Below, one piece after another: positions 7,674 through 14,638 of a stretch of 18,859 nucleotides of DNA. The translations under genes and the position numbers were made by a program. This DNA is from an uncultured Paraprevotella sp. GTDB lineage: Bacteria > Bacteroidota > Bacteroidia > Bacteroidales > Bacteroidaceae. Each line of letters opens with the position of its first letter. Position 1 is the stretch's first letter. The notes beneath the pieces are model-generated. The model saw nothing but the letters and a program-made list of their open reading frames with translations, made no database searches and was not told the origin of the DNA. The stretch lies in NCBI GenBank assembly GCA_910584955.1, contig CAJUDC010000039.1:1-18859 (forward strand), given 5' to 3'.

Positions 7674-8295
7674 GATGCTTGTTGAAAAAGAGACTTATTT
7701 TATTTTCTATTAGGGGAAGGGCATGTGCCTCTCCGCAGCAGTGGTCTGCCCATGTTCTGCCGGGGTGTAAGACGTCCCAATCGGATCTGGCTTGATTGTA
7801 TCTGCCTCTTCCGGGGTCGTGATTGCCGAATCCGTCTACCGCACAGTTCCATATAGGTGTGTAATATCGGATGAGTGCGGCTTCGACCGTGCCAATCAAG
7901 TTTCTGCTTTCATTTTCCAGTATCATGAACCGGCAATGGAAATCGGGCAAATCCAGGTTCCGGCACTGGGCGATGCTTTGCGTGTGTTCGCAGAGCCGTC
8001 TGTATAGTTCATTTCCGCTGTCGTTGCCCGTGCGTGCTTGTCTCCATCCCCTTGATACGGCTTTACCTACATATATGGGGTGTGAGAATTCAAGCCTGTT
8101 TTGCTTGTATAGCTCTCTGTAGTAGGGGCTTTCTCCGACATAATACAGCGCATACACTCCTGTGCCCGTGAATTTGATCGGAGGAGGTAACCGGTGTACG
8201 GGAGTACCGTTGAAAAACCGAATAGTGTCCTTGATGATTTCTTCAAATGCTTCCGATCGAAAAACATGTTTTGAACGGTCGAATGGATGGTTCAT
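7663..8295 (-). CDS. Type II restriction endonuclease, Eco29kI family (GIY-YIG)
   Basis: A 210-residue GIY-YIG nuclease matching the Eco29kI family, which cuts CCGCGG (SacII isoschizomers). Visible parts are GVYALYYVG (46-54), PIYVGKA (73-79), a helix with Arg100 and His104 (LYRRLCEH), Glu138 in TVEAALIRYY, Asn150 in PIWN and the family tail VDGFGNHDPGRGRYNQ followed by WDVLHPGR. From memory, the Eco29kI active site is Tyr49, Tyr76, Arg104, His108, Glu142 and Asn154; here Tyr48, Tyr75, Arg100, His104, Glu138 and Asn150 sit at matching spacing, so it looks catalytically intact. I chose ATG 8295 rather than 8340 because 8340 lies inside the promoter and the shorter start keeps the family numbering. 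The gene precedes its methyltransferase. No controller (C) protein gene is seen. Confidence 0.9.
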   Translation of the reverse strand: MNHPFDRSKHVFRSEAFEEIIKDTIRFFNGTPVHRLPPPIKFTGTGVYALYYVGESPYYRELYKQNRLEFSHPIYVGKAVSRGWRQARTGNDSGNELYRRLCEHTQSIAQCRNLDLPDFHCRFMILENESRNLIGTVEAALIRYYTPIWNCAVDGFGNHDPGRGRYNQARSDWDVLHPGRTWADHCCGEAHALPLIENKISLFFNKHHDE

Positions 8296-8337
8296 GTATG
8301 ATCTGCTGTAAATGGTACTCGAAAATGTAGTCGCATA

Positions 8338-8345
8338 CAAAAGTA
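8338..8345 (-). promoter_or_regulatory. Bacteroides-type -7 element for the restriction-modification operon
   Basis: TACTTTTG on the minus strand matches TAnnTTTG. CTTG at 8364-8367, 18 bases upstream, is a weak -33 candidate. The start site would lie near 8331, giving a leader of about 35 bases to the ATG at 8295 and placing the alternative ATG at 8340 within the promoter. Confidence 0.45.
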
Positions 8346-8464
8346 ATTCATTTTTGACGGAATCAAGCGTATGTTATCAAATAAATGGTATACGAGCGAT
8401 GAGATGAACTGTTTTTTCTTTCGAACAGAACATCGTATTATTCGTTTTTCCCGTCGATTTTCCG

Positions 8465-8472
8465 TAAGTTTG
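8465..8472 (+). promoter_or_regulatory. Bacteroides-type -7 element for the GT11 gene
   Basis: TAAGTTTG matches TAnnTTTG. TTCG at 8441-8444, with a 20-base spacer, is a one-mismatch -33 element. The transcript would start about 18 bases before the ATG at 8497. It is divergent from, and about 120 bases away from, the restriction-gene promoter. Confidence 0.5.
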
Positions 8473-8496
8473 TCTGCGAAACTATGGGAAGTAGCT

Positions 8497-9360
8497 ATGA
8501 AATTGATAACTTTATCGGGAGGGCTGGGCAATCAGATGTTCCAGTTTGCGCTTTATCTGCAACTGAGAGCGACGGGACAGTCCGTATTTTTATATAAAAA
8601 CAAGATTATGCGGCATCGCGACCACGGCGGTTACGATCTGGAACGCTTGTTCGGGGTGGAGAGCCGTTGCGGCGGGTTGTGGCTCACACGGCTCCTGCTG
8701 TGTCCGTTTTGGGGGACTTTGCTGAAGCATCTGCTTTTTCCTTGCAAACTGCGTGAGCGGAAGTTGTATGATTATTCGGCGTATGCGGAGCGGCTGATGA
8801 ATCCTTCCCGGCTCGGGGTGCATCTGGTGGGCTATTGGCAGAGCGAGCGTTTCTTCCGGGAGGTGCAGGCGGAAGTGAGACGGGTGTTTGCTTTCGACGA
8901 GGCGATGGTGAGCGGGCGGAACCGCAGTCTGGCAGCCGGGATGAGGCAGGAAAATGCGGTGTCGCTTCATGTGCGGCGCGGCGATTACGTGACGACCGGC
9001 TTCTCGTGGATGTACGGCGATATCTGTACGACGGACTACTACCGGCGGGCCGTGGAGTATATGGCGGGGCGGGTGGTGCATCCCGTGTACTATGTCTTTT
9101 CGGACGACCCGGAATGGGTGCGGACGCATCTGCCCTTGCCGGAAGGAGCGGTGACGGTAGACTGGAACAACGGGCGCGACAGTTGGCAGGATCTGTATCT
9201 GATGAGTTGCTGCCGGCATCACATCGTGGCCAACAGTTCGTTCAGCTGGTGGGGTGCCTGGCTGGGCACGCAGGCCGACACGTGCGTGGTGGCTCCCGCT
9301 CAATGGGTGCATCATATGGAAGCCCCCGATGCGGCCCCTTCCTCCTGGGTGCGTTTGTGA
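8497..9360 (+). CDS. GT11 glycosyltransferase, alpha-1,2-fucosyltransferase-like
   Basis: A 287-residue family 11 glycosyltransferase. Members transfer fucose from GDP-fucose, usually alpha-1,2 to galactose, in O-antigen, capsule or LOS outer-core synthesis. Motifs in order: GGLGNQMFQFA at residues 8-18, HVRRGDY at 158-164 (the GDP-fucose-binding H-x-R-R-x-D-Y block), YYVFSDDPEW near 198-207 and VANSSFSWWGAWL at 244-256. I chose ATG 8497 because family members start M-K with GGLGNQMF within the first 20 residues; the longer reading from 8371 would begin upstream of the promoter. It stands alone on the plus strand with its own promoter, between the restriction system and an ECF sigma gene. Whether the host makes GDP-fucose cannot be seen here. 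The acceptor and linkage are inferred from the family. Confidence 0.92.
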   Translation: MKLITLSGGLGNQMFQFALYLQLRATGQSVFLYKNKIMRHRDHGGYDLERLFGVESRCGGLWLTRLLLCPFWGTLLKHLLFPCKLRERKLYDYSAYAERLMNPSRLGVHLVGYWQSERFFREVQAEVRRVFAFDEAMVSGRNRSLAAGMRQENAVSLHVRRGDYVTTGFSWMYGDICTTDYYRRAVEYMAGRVVHPVYYVFSDDPEWVRTHLPLPEGAVTVDWNNGRDSWQDLYLMSCCRHHIVANSSFSWWGAWLGTQADTCVVAPAQWVHHMEAPDAAPSSWVRL

Positions 9361-9487
9361 TATTTCATGTGCCGGGCGGATAAAAGGGATAGGATGAGGA
9401 ACGGGAAAGCCTACCGCCGGCAGGCGAAATAGAAATCAAATCCTGTTTTTTATAATTCATGCTTTGTTTTTCACAAACGACGGTGCT

Positions 9488-9628
9488 ATGGGTGGAGAAC
9501 AAATCGTGGTGTGCAGTTTGCCCGGGCCGGACATGGACTTCCGTGGCGGAAAGTGCCGTTTTATGACGAAGAAAGACGGGGAGCGTTCGTGTATGATCGT
9601 AACCGTGCGTGTGTGCCGGCTGGTGTAA
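9488..9628 (+). CDS. Doubtful small ORF, 46 residues, unknown
   Basis: ATG at 9488 to TAA at 9626-9628 encodes 46 residues beginning MGGEQIVVCSLPG and ending MIVTVRVCRLV, with three Cys and a basic middle (MTKKDGERSC). I do not recognise it. There is no Shine-Dalgarno sequence and no clear promoter. A 70-codon ORF in another frame (9511-9723) overlaps it, so one or both are chance. It is listed because the stretch has no other explanation. Confidence 0.2.
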   Translation: MGGEQIVVCSLPGPDMDFRGGKCRFMTKKDGERSCMIVTVRVCRLV

Positions 9629-9727
9629 GGCGGCAGGGAAGATGCGTGATTGTTTCTATTATTCCGTTAAAAAGCAGTCTGTTTGAAGAAAAAGCCTGTT
9701 TCGCTGTGGTTTTTTCATGGTGAACGG

Positions 9728-9734
9728 CGTCTAA
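9728..9734 (+). promoter_or_regulatory. Possible ECF-type -10 element upstream of the sigma gene
   Basis: CGTCTAA resembles the -10 element of many ECF-sigma promoters and lies 29 bases before the sigma factor ATG, fitting autoregulation. No clear AAC-type -35 element is seen 16-17 bases upstream. A one-mismatch TAnnTTTG (TATAATTG, 9749-9756) is a competing housekeeping candidate. Confidence 0.25.
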
Positions 9735-9763
9735 CGGATAAAACAAATTATAATTGATGGATA

Positions 9764-10246
9764 ATGAATGCACAACAACAAGACTTTGAACGGATGGTAC
9801 GCTTCGAAAAGGCAACGGTGTATTCGGTGTGCCTGATGTTTGCTTCGTGCAAGGCCGATGCCGACGACCTGTTTCAAGAGGCTTTGATTAACTTGTGGAA
9901 CGGATTCTCCCGGTTCAGGGGCGACAGCACGCAACGCACATGGGTCTATCGCGTCACTCTGAATACCTGCCTGTCTTCCGACCGCAAGAAGAAGCGCCGG
10001 GCTGCCGTCGTGCCGGATCTCCGTCCGTCTGTTTTTTCAGACGACGATACCGTCGGTCGTCAAACCCGGCTTCTGCACGACCGCATACGGCGGTTGGAAC
10101 CCTTTGACCGCGCGATTGTCCTCCTTTGGCTGGAAGACCTTCCCTACGAAGAAATCGGGGCCATTGTAGGTCTGAAAGCAAGGGCGGTGGGCATGAGACT
10201 TTTACGGATACGTGAGAAACTAAAAACAACCAATAAATATGAATAA
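9764..10246 (+). CDS. ECF-type RNA polymerase sigma factor
   Basis: A 160-residue extracytoplasmic-function sigma factor. Region 2 spans about residues 10-78 and contains ADADDLFQEALINLW (31-45) for core binding, TWVYRVTLNTCLS (59-71) for -10 melting and recognition, and the basic SDRKKKRR end. Region 4 spans about 100-155, with FDRAIVLLWLEDLPYEEIG followed by the helix-turn-helix AIVGLKARAVGMRLLRIREKL. There is no region 1.1 or 3, as expected for ECF. The length is typical. Its last codons overlap the start of the membrane protein gene by 8 bases, the arrangement seen for sigma/anti-sigma pairs. The stimulus and regulon cannot be read from the sequence. Control of nearby surface-glycan genes is possible but unproven. 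Confidence 0.9.
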   Translation: MNAQQQDFERMVRFEKATVYSVCLMFASCKADADDLFQEALINLWNGFSRFRGDSTQRTWVYRVTLNTCLSSDRKKKRRAAVVPDLRPSVFSDDDTVGRQTRLLHDRIRRLEPFDRAIVLLWLEDLPYEEIGAIVGLKARAVGMRLLRIREKLKTTNKYE

Positions 10247-10850
10247 CAATTCTAACTCTTCTTCAATGAACACGCTTGATGAAATGCGCGACGAGATGAA
10301 AAAACTGCGGGAGGCTCTTGCCACTCAGCAACTGATTGGCAATCGTCTGATGCGGGATGTGATGGTTCGGAAATCGTCTTGGGGATACAGGGCTTTCAAG
10401 TTTAAATTATTCTTTTTGCTTCCTTTGGCCGTCTTTGAGCTGTTCAGGCTTAAGTCTTACGGGATGTCATGGTTTTTCGTTATTTCCACCATGCTCTTTA
10501 TGGCGGTCGATATATGGGCCGACGCCAGATCTCAGACGGTAAGGAAAAGTGATTTTTCCATGTTGCCGCTTGTAGAACTGCAAACGAAACTGGTGCGGCA
10601 GCGACATCGCCGGAGCCTGTATATGATTGCATCCGCTTTCTTTGGCGCCGGATGGATGGTTTGGTTGGGCTACGAATTGTCGTTGTGCAGATTGGATCTT
10701 TTTGTAGATCTCGGTTGGGGGATCGGTTCGATTGTGCTGCTTGTCGGCTTTTCCCTGGGAATGGGCTTATCCTTGTGGTGGTACAGGAAAATGCAACGTA
10801 TAGATGCGGACATTATCGCTGAAATCAACGATTTGAAAAGCGAATCCTGA
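10239..10850 (+). CDS. Four-helix membrane protein, candidate anti-sigma partner
   Basis: A 203-residue protein I do not recognise by family. The N-terminus is polar (NNNSNSSS), followed by a charged heptad-like helix at about 11-40 (LDEMRDEMKKLREAL). Four hydrophobic segments follow, at about 55-70, 76-94, 127-146 and 157-182, then a short acidic cytoplasmic tail (DADIIAEINDLKSES). No zinc-binding HxxxCxxC anti-sigma motif, FecR domain or signal peptide is seen. The 8-base overlap with the ECF sigma gene and the shared terminator argue for co-expression. By context it may hold or sense for the sigma factor, with the N-terminal helix as the cytosolic contact. That role is inference only. Confidence 0.8.
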   Translation: MNNNSNSSSMNTLDEMRDEMKKLREALATQQLIGNRLMRDVMVRKSSWGYRAFKFKLFFLLPLAVFELFRLKSYGMSWFFVISTMLFMAVDIWADARSQTVRKSDFSMLPLVELQTKLVRQRHRRSLYMIASAFFGAGWMVWLGYELSLCRLDLFVDLGWGIGSIVLLVGFSLGMGLSLWWYRKMQRIDADIIAEINDLKSES

Positions 10851-10870
10851 AAGAAAAGGGCAATGACAGA

Positions 10871-10908
10871 AAGCAGAGACAGACATTAAGGCTTGTCTCT
10901 GCTTTTTT
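10871..10908 (+). terminator. Rho-independent terminator of the sigma operon
   Basis: Arms AAGCAGAGACA (10871-10881) and TGTCTCTGCTT (10894-10904) pair perfectly over 11 bp around a 12-base loop, and the T-run reaches 10908. It lies 20 bases after the membrane protein stop. On the minus strand the tail is only TTTCTG, so it would be a weaker terminator for the convergent glycosyltransferase operon. Confidence 0.9.
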
Positions 10909-10931
10909 GTATCGGATAAGATGGCGGTCTG

Positions 10932-11909
10932 TCAGATCGTATACCCCTCCCGGCGCAGAATCTCCTGTATCTGTCGGGCGCGGACGTCCCACGGGGCATG
11001 GCGGCGGGCTGCTTGCAGGTTGCGGTCGACCAGTGGCTGATAGTCGCCGATGTGTTGCAGTATCCGTTTGAGCTGTTCGGCCGGTGCCGATGTGTCGACT
11101 TCTATGACTGGGTTATAGCCCAACAGGTCGGTCAGTTCGGCGGGAGCGCGCCCCACGATGAGGCTTCCGCTCAGCATGGCCTCCCAATAGCGTTGGGTAA
11201 GGGTCTCTATGCCGCCGGTCTGCGCCGGATGGGTGTCGCAGGCGGGAAACGAAATGATGATTTTAGTGTCGGGCATGGCCTTCACCATGTCTTCCGTCCG
11301 TTCGAAAGCCAGTTTGCGAAGACTCCCGTCGGCGTCGTACTCGTTGGCCAGGTAGTTTTTTATCTCCCCGCTCCGGTGCAGTGCTGCCAGCACCGGGTGA
11401 TAATCGGCTTTTTGCCGCCCCAGTTCGTACACGTCGTACCGGCGTTCCGTCAGCGGCTTTCCGGCATGGAATCCCGACGGGTCTATGCCTTCCGCTATCC
11501 AGAGGGCTTTGACATCCGGCAGTTCCCGGCTCAACCGTTCGGCGGCCTGGCGGGCGGTGAAGAAACAGATGCGGCACTTCAGCAGACGGATGGCCCGTAC
11601 CTGCTTTTTCCAGCCCCGGGGCCAGGAGTCCCAGAACAGCGGGATGATCTCGGCGTGCAGGGCTTCCGGCATGGCGTCGCGCAGCAGATGGCGCCCGCGT
11701 GTGGCCACGACTACAGCTTTCCGGCGGGGCCAAAGCCTGTTTCCGCCGGTCAGCGGGAACAGGGCGGCCAGCGCTTTGGATACCCAGGGCGGGCCTATGG
11801 TGCGGCCTGCGGAGGGGACGCCCTGCCGCACCATAGCCTCGGTAAACTGCTGCATGTAGAATTGGAATTCCTTTTTCCGCCGTAGCTTTTCCTTGATGTA
11901 TACTTTCAT
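10932..11909 (-). CDS. Glycosyltransferase, GT4/CgeB-like (glycosyl transferases group 1)
   Basis: A 325-residue probable GT-B glycosyltransferase and last gene of the minus-strand operon. The C-terminal half has the group 1 / CgeB-like donor-site pattern: KIIISFPACDTHPAQTGGIE (216-235), then TQRYWEAMLSGSLIVGRAP (238-256), where Glu243 occupies the position of the conserved E of the EX7E region, then LTDLLGYNPVIEVD. The N-terminal half is less recognisable, with a strand RKAVVVATRGRH (63-74) and a very basic start (KVYIKEKLRRKKE) that may bind membrane. Its ATG overlaps the stop of the preceding GT2 by four bases. The sugar and linkage are unknown, and the family call is less certain than for the GT2 genes. 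Confidence 0.75.
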   Translation of the reverse strand: MKVYIKEKLRRKKEFQFYMQQFTEAMVRQGVPSAGRTIGPPWVSKALAALFPLTGGNRLWPRRKAVVVATRGRHLLRDAMPEALHAEIIPLFWDSWPRGWKKQVRAIRLLKCRICFFTARQAAERLSRELPDVKALWIAEGIDPSGFHAGKPLTERRYDVYELGRQKADYHPVLAALHRSGEIKNYLANEYDADGSLRKLAFERTEDMVKAMPDTKIIISFPACDTHPAQTGGIETLTQRYWEAMLSGSLIVGRAPAELTDLLGYNPVIEVDTSAPAEQLKRILQHIGDYQPLVDRNLQAARRHAPWDVRARQIQEILRREGYTI

Positions 11910-12742
11910 GCCTGTGGGTCTGTAGCCGGTAAATATTGATCTACACCGCGTTCGGCCCGCTGTTTGCCCGTGCGGATGGTGTGTTCCAGCATAGCGTGGT
12001 TGGCCTCTGCGCGTTCGGTGCTTTTCTCTTTGTGGTAGAGGTGTATGGCCGGTGCCATGAGTTTGGCGTTTTTGCGTTGCAGCCCGATGTTGAACAGTCT
12101 TTGTACAAATTCCGAGTCTTCGTAGCCCCAGCCTTCGAAGGCTTCCTCAAAACCGTTCACCCGCACGAAGTCGTTTTTCCAGAAGGCCATGTGGCAGCTA
12201 CGGGCGTTGCGCAGGCCGCTGTGTCCTTTCAGCAGGCGGTGCAGTCCGGGGACGCGCAGCAATACCAGCCGGCGACTTAGTCCGGCCGACCAGATGTGCA
12301 AACGGGCGTCGAGCGTCCGGCACCGCCGGCGGGTGGCGGCCTCCTGAAGGCGGGCCCGGCTGCCGGTGACGAAGCGTCCCGGGCGCATCAGCCGGATGTG
12401 GTCGGCAACGAAATGGGGAGTCAGCACCATGTCGCCGTCGATCAGGATAATGTAGGTGCCCCGGGCGCGGGCGACAGCTTCGTTGCGGGCCTTGGCCACA
12501 CGGAATCCCCGGTCGGGAATCCAACTGTGTATCAGCGGCACGGGCAGCAATGTCCGGTAGCGGTCTATCATCCGGCGGGTGTCATCGGTCGAACCGTCGT
12601 CGGCCACGATCACCTCGCCGGGCAGCGTGCGTTGCAACCCTACGCTTTTCAATACAAGCTCCAGAAACGGAGGGTTGTTGTAGGTGGTGATTACCAGTGA
12701 TATGCGTGGATCTATGGGGCGGGATTCGGAGGGCTGTTTCAT
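11906..12742 (-). CDS. GT2 glycosyltransferase with galactosyltransferase-like C-terminus
   Basis: A 278-residue GT-A enzyme of family 2. Seen: ISLVITTYNNPPFLELVL (14-31), VIVADDGSTDDT (44-55), the metal-binding IDGDM (101-105) and, near the C-terminus, GFEEAFEGWGYEDSEFVQRL (197-216). That last block is the GWGxED pattern of chondroitin-polymerase and beta-1,4-galactosyltransferase type (Glyco_transf_7C) domains and carries the likely catalytic acid. The middle holds a basic insert (residues 130-165) rich in Arg. It follows the previous GT2 by 3 bases and overlaps the next gene by 4. It probably transfers a hexose or HexNAc to the lipid-linked core. Donor is unknown. Confidence 0.88.
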   Translation of the reverse strand: MKQPSESRPIDPRISLVITTYNNPPFLELVLKSVGLQRTLPGEVIVADDGSTDDTRRMIDRYRTLLPVPLIHSWIPDRGFRVAKARNEAVARARGTYIILIDGDMVLTPHFVADHIRLMRPGRFVTGSRARLQEAATRRRCRTLDARLHIWSAGLSRRLVLLRVPGLHRLLKGHSGLRNARSCHMAFWKNDFVRVNGFEEAFEGWGYEDSEFVQRLFNIGLQRKNAKLMAPAIHLYHKEKSTERAEANHAMLEHTIRTGKQRAERGVDQYLPATDPQA

Positions 12743-12745
12743 GGG

Positions 12746-13771
12746 TCAGTGAATGAGGTTTCCGGGATTCATTTTTTTGTATTTGCTGCGCTTGAACCCT
12801 TTCATGAACAGAAGGTACATGCTGCGCCAGGTGGCGTAATGGTTCAGGAGCATATAGCGTTTCAACCGCAGGCTGAGGCTGTAAGGGCGGATGGGCACGC
12901 CGTCGTATTCGCGGATGCAGGTGGCCACTTCGTCGCGCCAGGCACGCACCTGTTCGTTTTCGGGTAACAGGCAGAGATGGTTCAGGTAGTGGACACCTTT
13001 CTTTACCACGGTGTTCAGTCCCGTTATGCCGTATGCCTTTTCCAACAGTTGGGTCTCTTTGTAGAACAGCCGGAAGCCGGCCAGCTCTTTCCGGGCGTCG
13101 AAACCGCCGTGCATCAGACTGCCTTCGTGCTGGATATAGCGGTAAAGCGGCTGAGGGCATAGGGCGATGCGCCGGGCGGCATGGAAGTAATAGGGCAGGG
13201 TGGCGTGATCCTCGAACGGCTGCGACCGCATGGGTACCTGTAGCAGTATCTCGCGGCGAAACAGTTTGTCCCATAGCGAATAGCCTATTCCCTCCCGCCG
13301 GTGCATCCGTAGCAGGGCCTCCCGGGGCGTAAGCTCCGTCACCTGTGTGCCGGGCGGGAAGATCGGCCAGTGGCGTCCGTCCTCGTAAGCGTAGAAAGCA
13401 TTGCAACAGGCTATGTCAGCCTGTGCCTGCATGGCTGTCCGATACAGGGTGGCGTAGAGTTCCGGTTCGGGGAGGTCGTCGCAGTCGGTGAAGCCGATCC
13501 AGCTGCCGGTTGCTGCCTCGATACCCCGTTGGCGGGTATCGCCTGCGCCGCTGTTTTCCGGCATCCGCAATACGCGGAAGCGCGGGTCGCCCGCGCAGAT
13601 GCGGGTGCATTCCTCATAAGAACCGTCGGTGGAACAATCGTCTACGAAGAGAAATTCCAGCCGGGGATAGGTCTGTCGGCACAATGCCTCAAAGCAGCGC
13701 CGGACATACGGACGGGCGTTGTATACGGGAATGATGATGCTGAGTAGCGGACAAGACATGGGTTGGGACAT
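12746..13771 (-). CDS. GT2 glycosyltransferase, capsule/LPS type
   Basis: A 341-residue family 2 glycosyltransferase, of the kind often annotated as a capsule or exopolysaccharide sugar transferase. Landmarks: LLSIIIPVYNARPYVRRC (9-26), FLFVDDCSTDGSYEEC (40-55), PENSGAGDTRQRG (71-83), the DxD block IGFTDCDDLPEPELY (92-106) and the later SLWDKLFRREIL, which in this family orients the acceptor. The C-terminus is basic (KGFKRSKYKKMN) and could sit at the membrane. A second ATG four codons in (13759) is also possible. It lies 5 bases after the preceding GT2 and 3 before the next, so all three are clearly co-transcribed. Donor sugar is unknown. Confidence 0.9.
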   Translation of the reverse strand: MSQPMSCPLLSIIIPVYNARPYVRRCFEALCRQTYPRLEFLFVDDCSTDGSYEECTRICAGDPRFRVLRMPENSGAGDTRQRGIEAATGSWIGFTDCDDLPEPELYATLYRTAMQAQADIACCNAFYAYEDGRHWPIFPPGTQVTELTPREALLRMHRREGIGYSLWDKLFRREILLQVPMRSQPFEDHATLPYYFHAARRIALCPQPLYRYIQHEGSLMHGGFDARKELAGFRLFYKETQLLEKAYGITGLNTVVKKGVHYLNHLCLLPENEQVRAWRDEVATCIREYDGVPIRPYSLSLRLKRYMLLNHYATWRSMYLLFMKGFKRSKYKKMNPGNLIH

Positions 13772-13776
13772 CCGGT

Positions 13777-14604
13777 TTATGCGTTGTGATGGGTGGACCG
13801 GCTGCGCCCGGACAACAGATGATGGAACAATGATTTGAAAGTGTTGCGCAGGATTTTCCAGTCTCGCTCTACGGGTGATTCTTTGGTGAAAGCCTGTAAA
13901 ATTTTCTGTTCCAAAGGATCATTGCCCCATAGGGCCTCGCGGATGCGGGGCGGGAAGAGGCCTTCGATGGCCTGTTTCCGTTCGGCCTCGTAGCGTTCGC
14001 GGTTTTGAGGCTGCGAGGAAATCCCCGTCCGGTCGTAGCATGCCACCGGGTAGTCCAACGGTTGGTAGCTGCGGTTCTGCAAGAGAAGCTCGAAGACCAT
14101 CTGTTCCCAATCAGAAATCAAGCGGTATTCTTCTTTATAAGGTCGTGCCCGGAGCAGTTCGGTGCGGATAAAAGTAGCCTGGTGCGACATGGGCGTGCGC
14201 AACAGCGTGTGGGCCGATATGCGCTGCGGTGGCGGCACCCGGTGGTATTCGTGAAGAGTGGCCAGATGGCCGGTGTAGAAATCGGCATCTGTCAGTAGCG
14301 GGAGTGTTCGTTCCACGATGTCGGGGCCGAAAAGACGGTCGCCGGAGTTCAGGAACAGGCACCAGGTGCCCCGCGCTGCCTGCACACCTTTGTTCATGGC
14401 ATGGAAGATGCCTCTGTCCGGCTCGCTTACCCAATAGTCCAGCCGGTCGGCGTACGAGGCGATCAGCTCCCGGCTGCCGTCGGTGCTTCCGCCGTCGATG
14501 ACGATGTATTCAAAATCGGCGGTAGTCTGCGTACGCACGGATTCGAGTGTGCCTTGCAGACCGTCCCGGTTGTTGTAATTGATGGTGATGATGCTGATTT
14601 TCAT
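13777..14604 (-). CDS. GT2 glycosyltransferase, WcaE-like
   Basis: A 275-residue family 2 glycosyltransferase resembling the WcaE/colanic-acid type. Seen: ISIITINYNNRDGLQGTLES (3-22), YIVIDGGSTDGS (33-44), WVSEPDRGIFHAMNKG (58-73), a very constant stretch in this subgroup, and the DxD-equivalent FLNSGDRLF (84-92). The later PMSHQATFIRTELL and EYRLISDWEQ are also typical, the latter probably supplying the catalytic acid. Length is normal. It lies 34 bases downstream of the LtaS-like gene. No promoter is evident in that gap, so it most likely belongs to the msbA operon. Confidence 0.9.
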   Translation of the reverse strand: MKISIITINYNNRDGLQGTLESVRTQTTADFEYIVIDGGSTDGSRELIASYADRLDYWVSEPDRGIFHAMNKGVQAARGTWCLFLNSGDRLFGPDIVERTLPLLTDADFYTGHLATLHEYHRVPPPQRISAHTLLRTPMSHQATFIRTELLRARPYKEEYRLISDWEQMVFELLLQNRSYQPLDYPVACYDRTGISSQPQNRERYEAERKQAIEGLFPPRIREALWGNDPLEQKILQAFTKESPVERDWKILRNTFKSLFHHLLSGRSRSTHHNA

Positions 14605-14638
14605 TTCTTTGTAGGGAAGAAAAAATAAATAATGCCGG

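Larger units (their letters stand above)
9361..9763. other. Intergenic region, 403 bases, no convincing gene
   Basis: Between the GT11 stop and the sigma factor start I see no recognised gene, RNA or mobile element. It holds a short hairpin (GCCT/AGGC arms at 9409-9412 and 9422-9425), a T-run at 9445-9450 too far away to make that a terminator, and one doubtful 46-codon ORF. The sigma factor promoter should lie in its last 60 bases. Confidence 0.6.

Noticed and set aside
8296..8340. Longer endonuclease start at 8340
   Set aside because: The ATG overlaps the TACTTTTG promoter element, so a transcript from it could not include that codon; ATG 8295 keeps the Eco29kI-like residue numbering.
8409..8432. 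Operator-like inverted repeat CTGTT/AACAG between the divergent promoters
   Set aside because: Only five bases per arm around a ten-base loop in AT-rich DNA, and no controller-protein gene is present; chance is likely.
8371..8496. N-terminal extension of the GT11 gene from ATG 8371
   Set aside because: It would begin upstream of the only good promoter and give a prefix unlike GT11 proteins, which start shortly before GGLGNQMFQ. ATG 8497 fits both.
9409..9451. Terminator after the GT11 gene
   Set aside because: The GCCT/AGGC hairpin is only four pairs and the T-run lies about 19 bases beyond it, so it does not form an intrinsic terminator.
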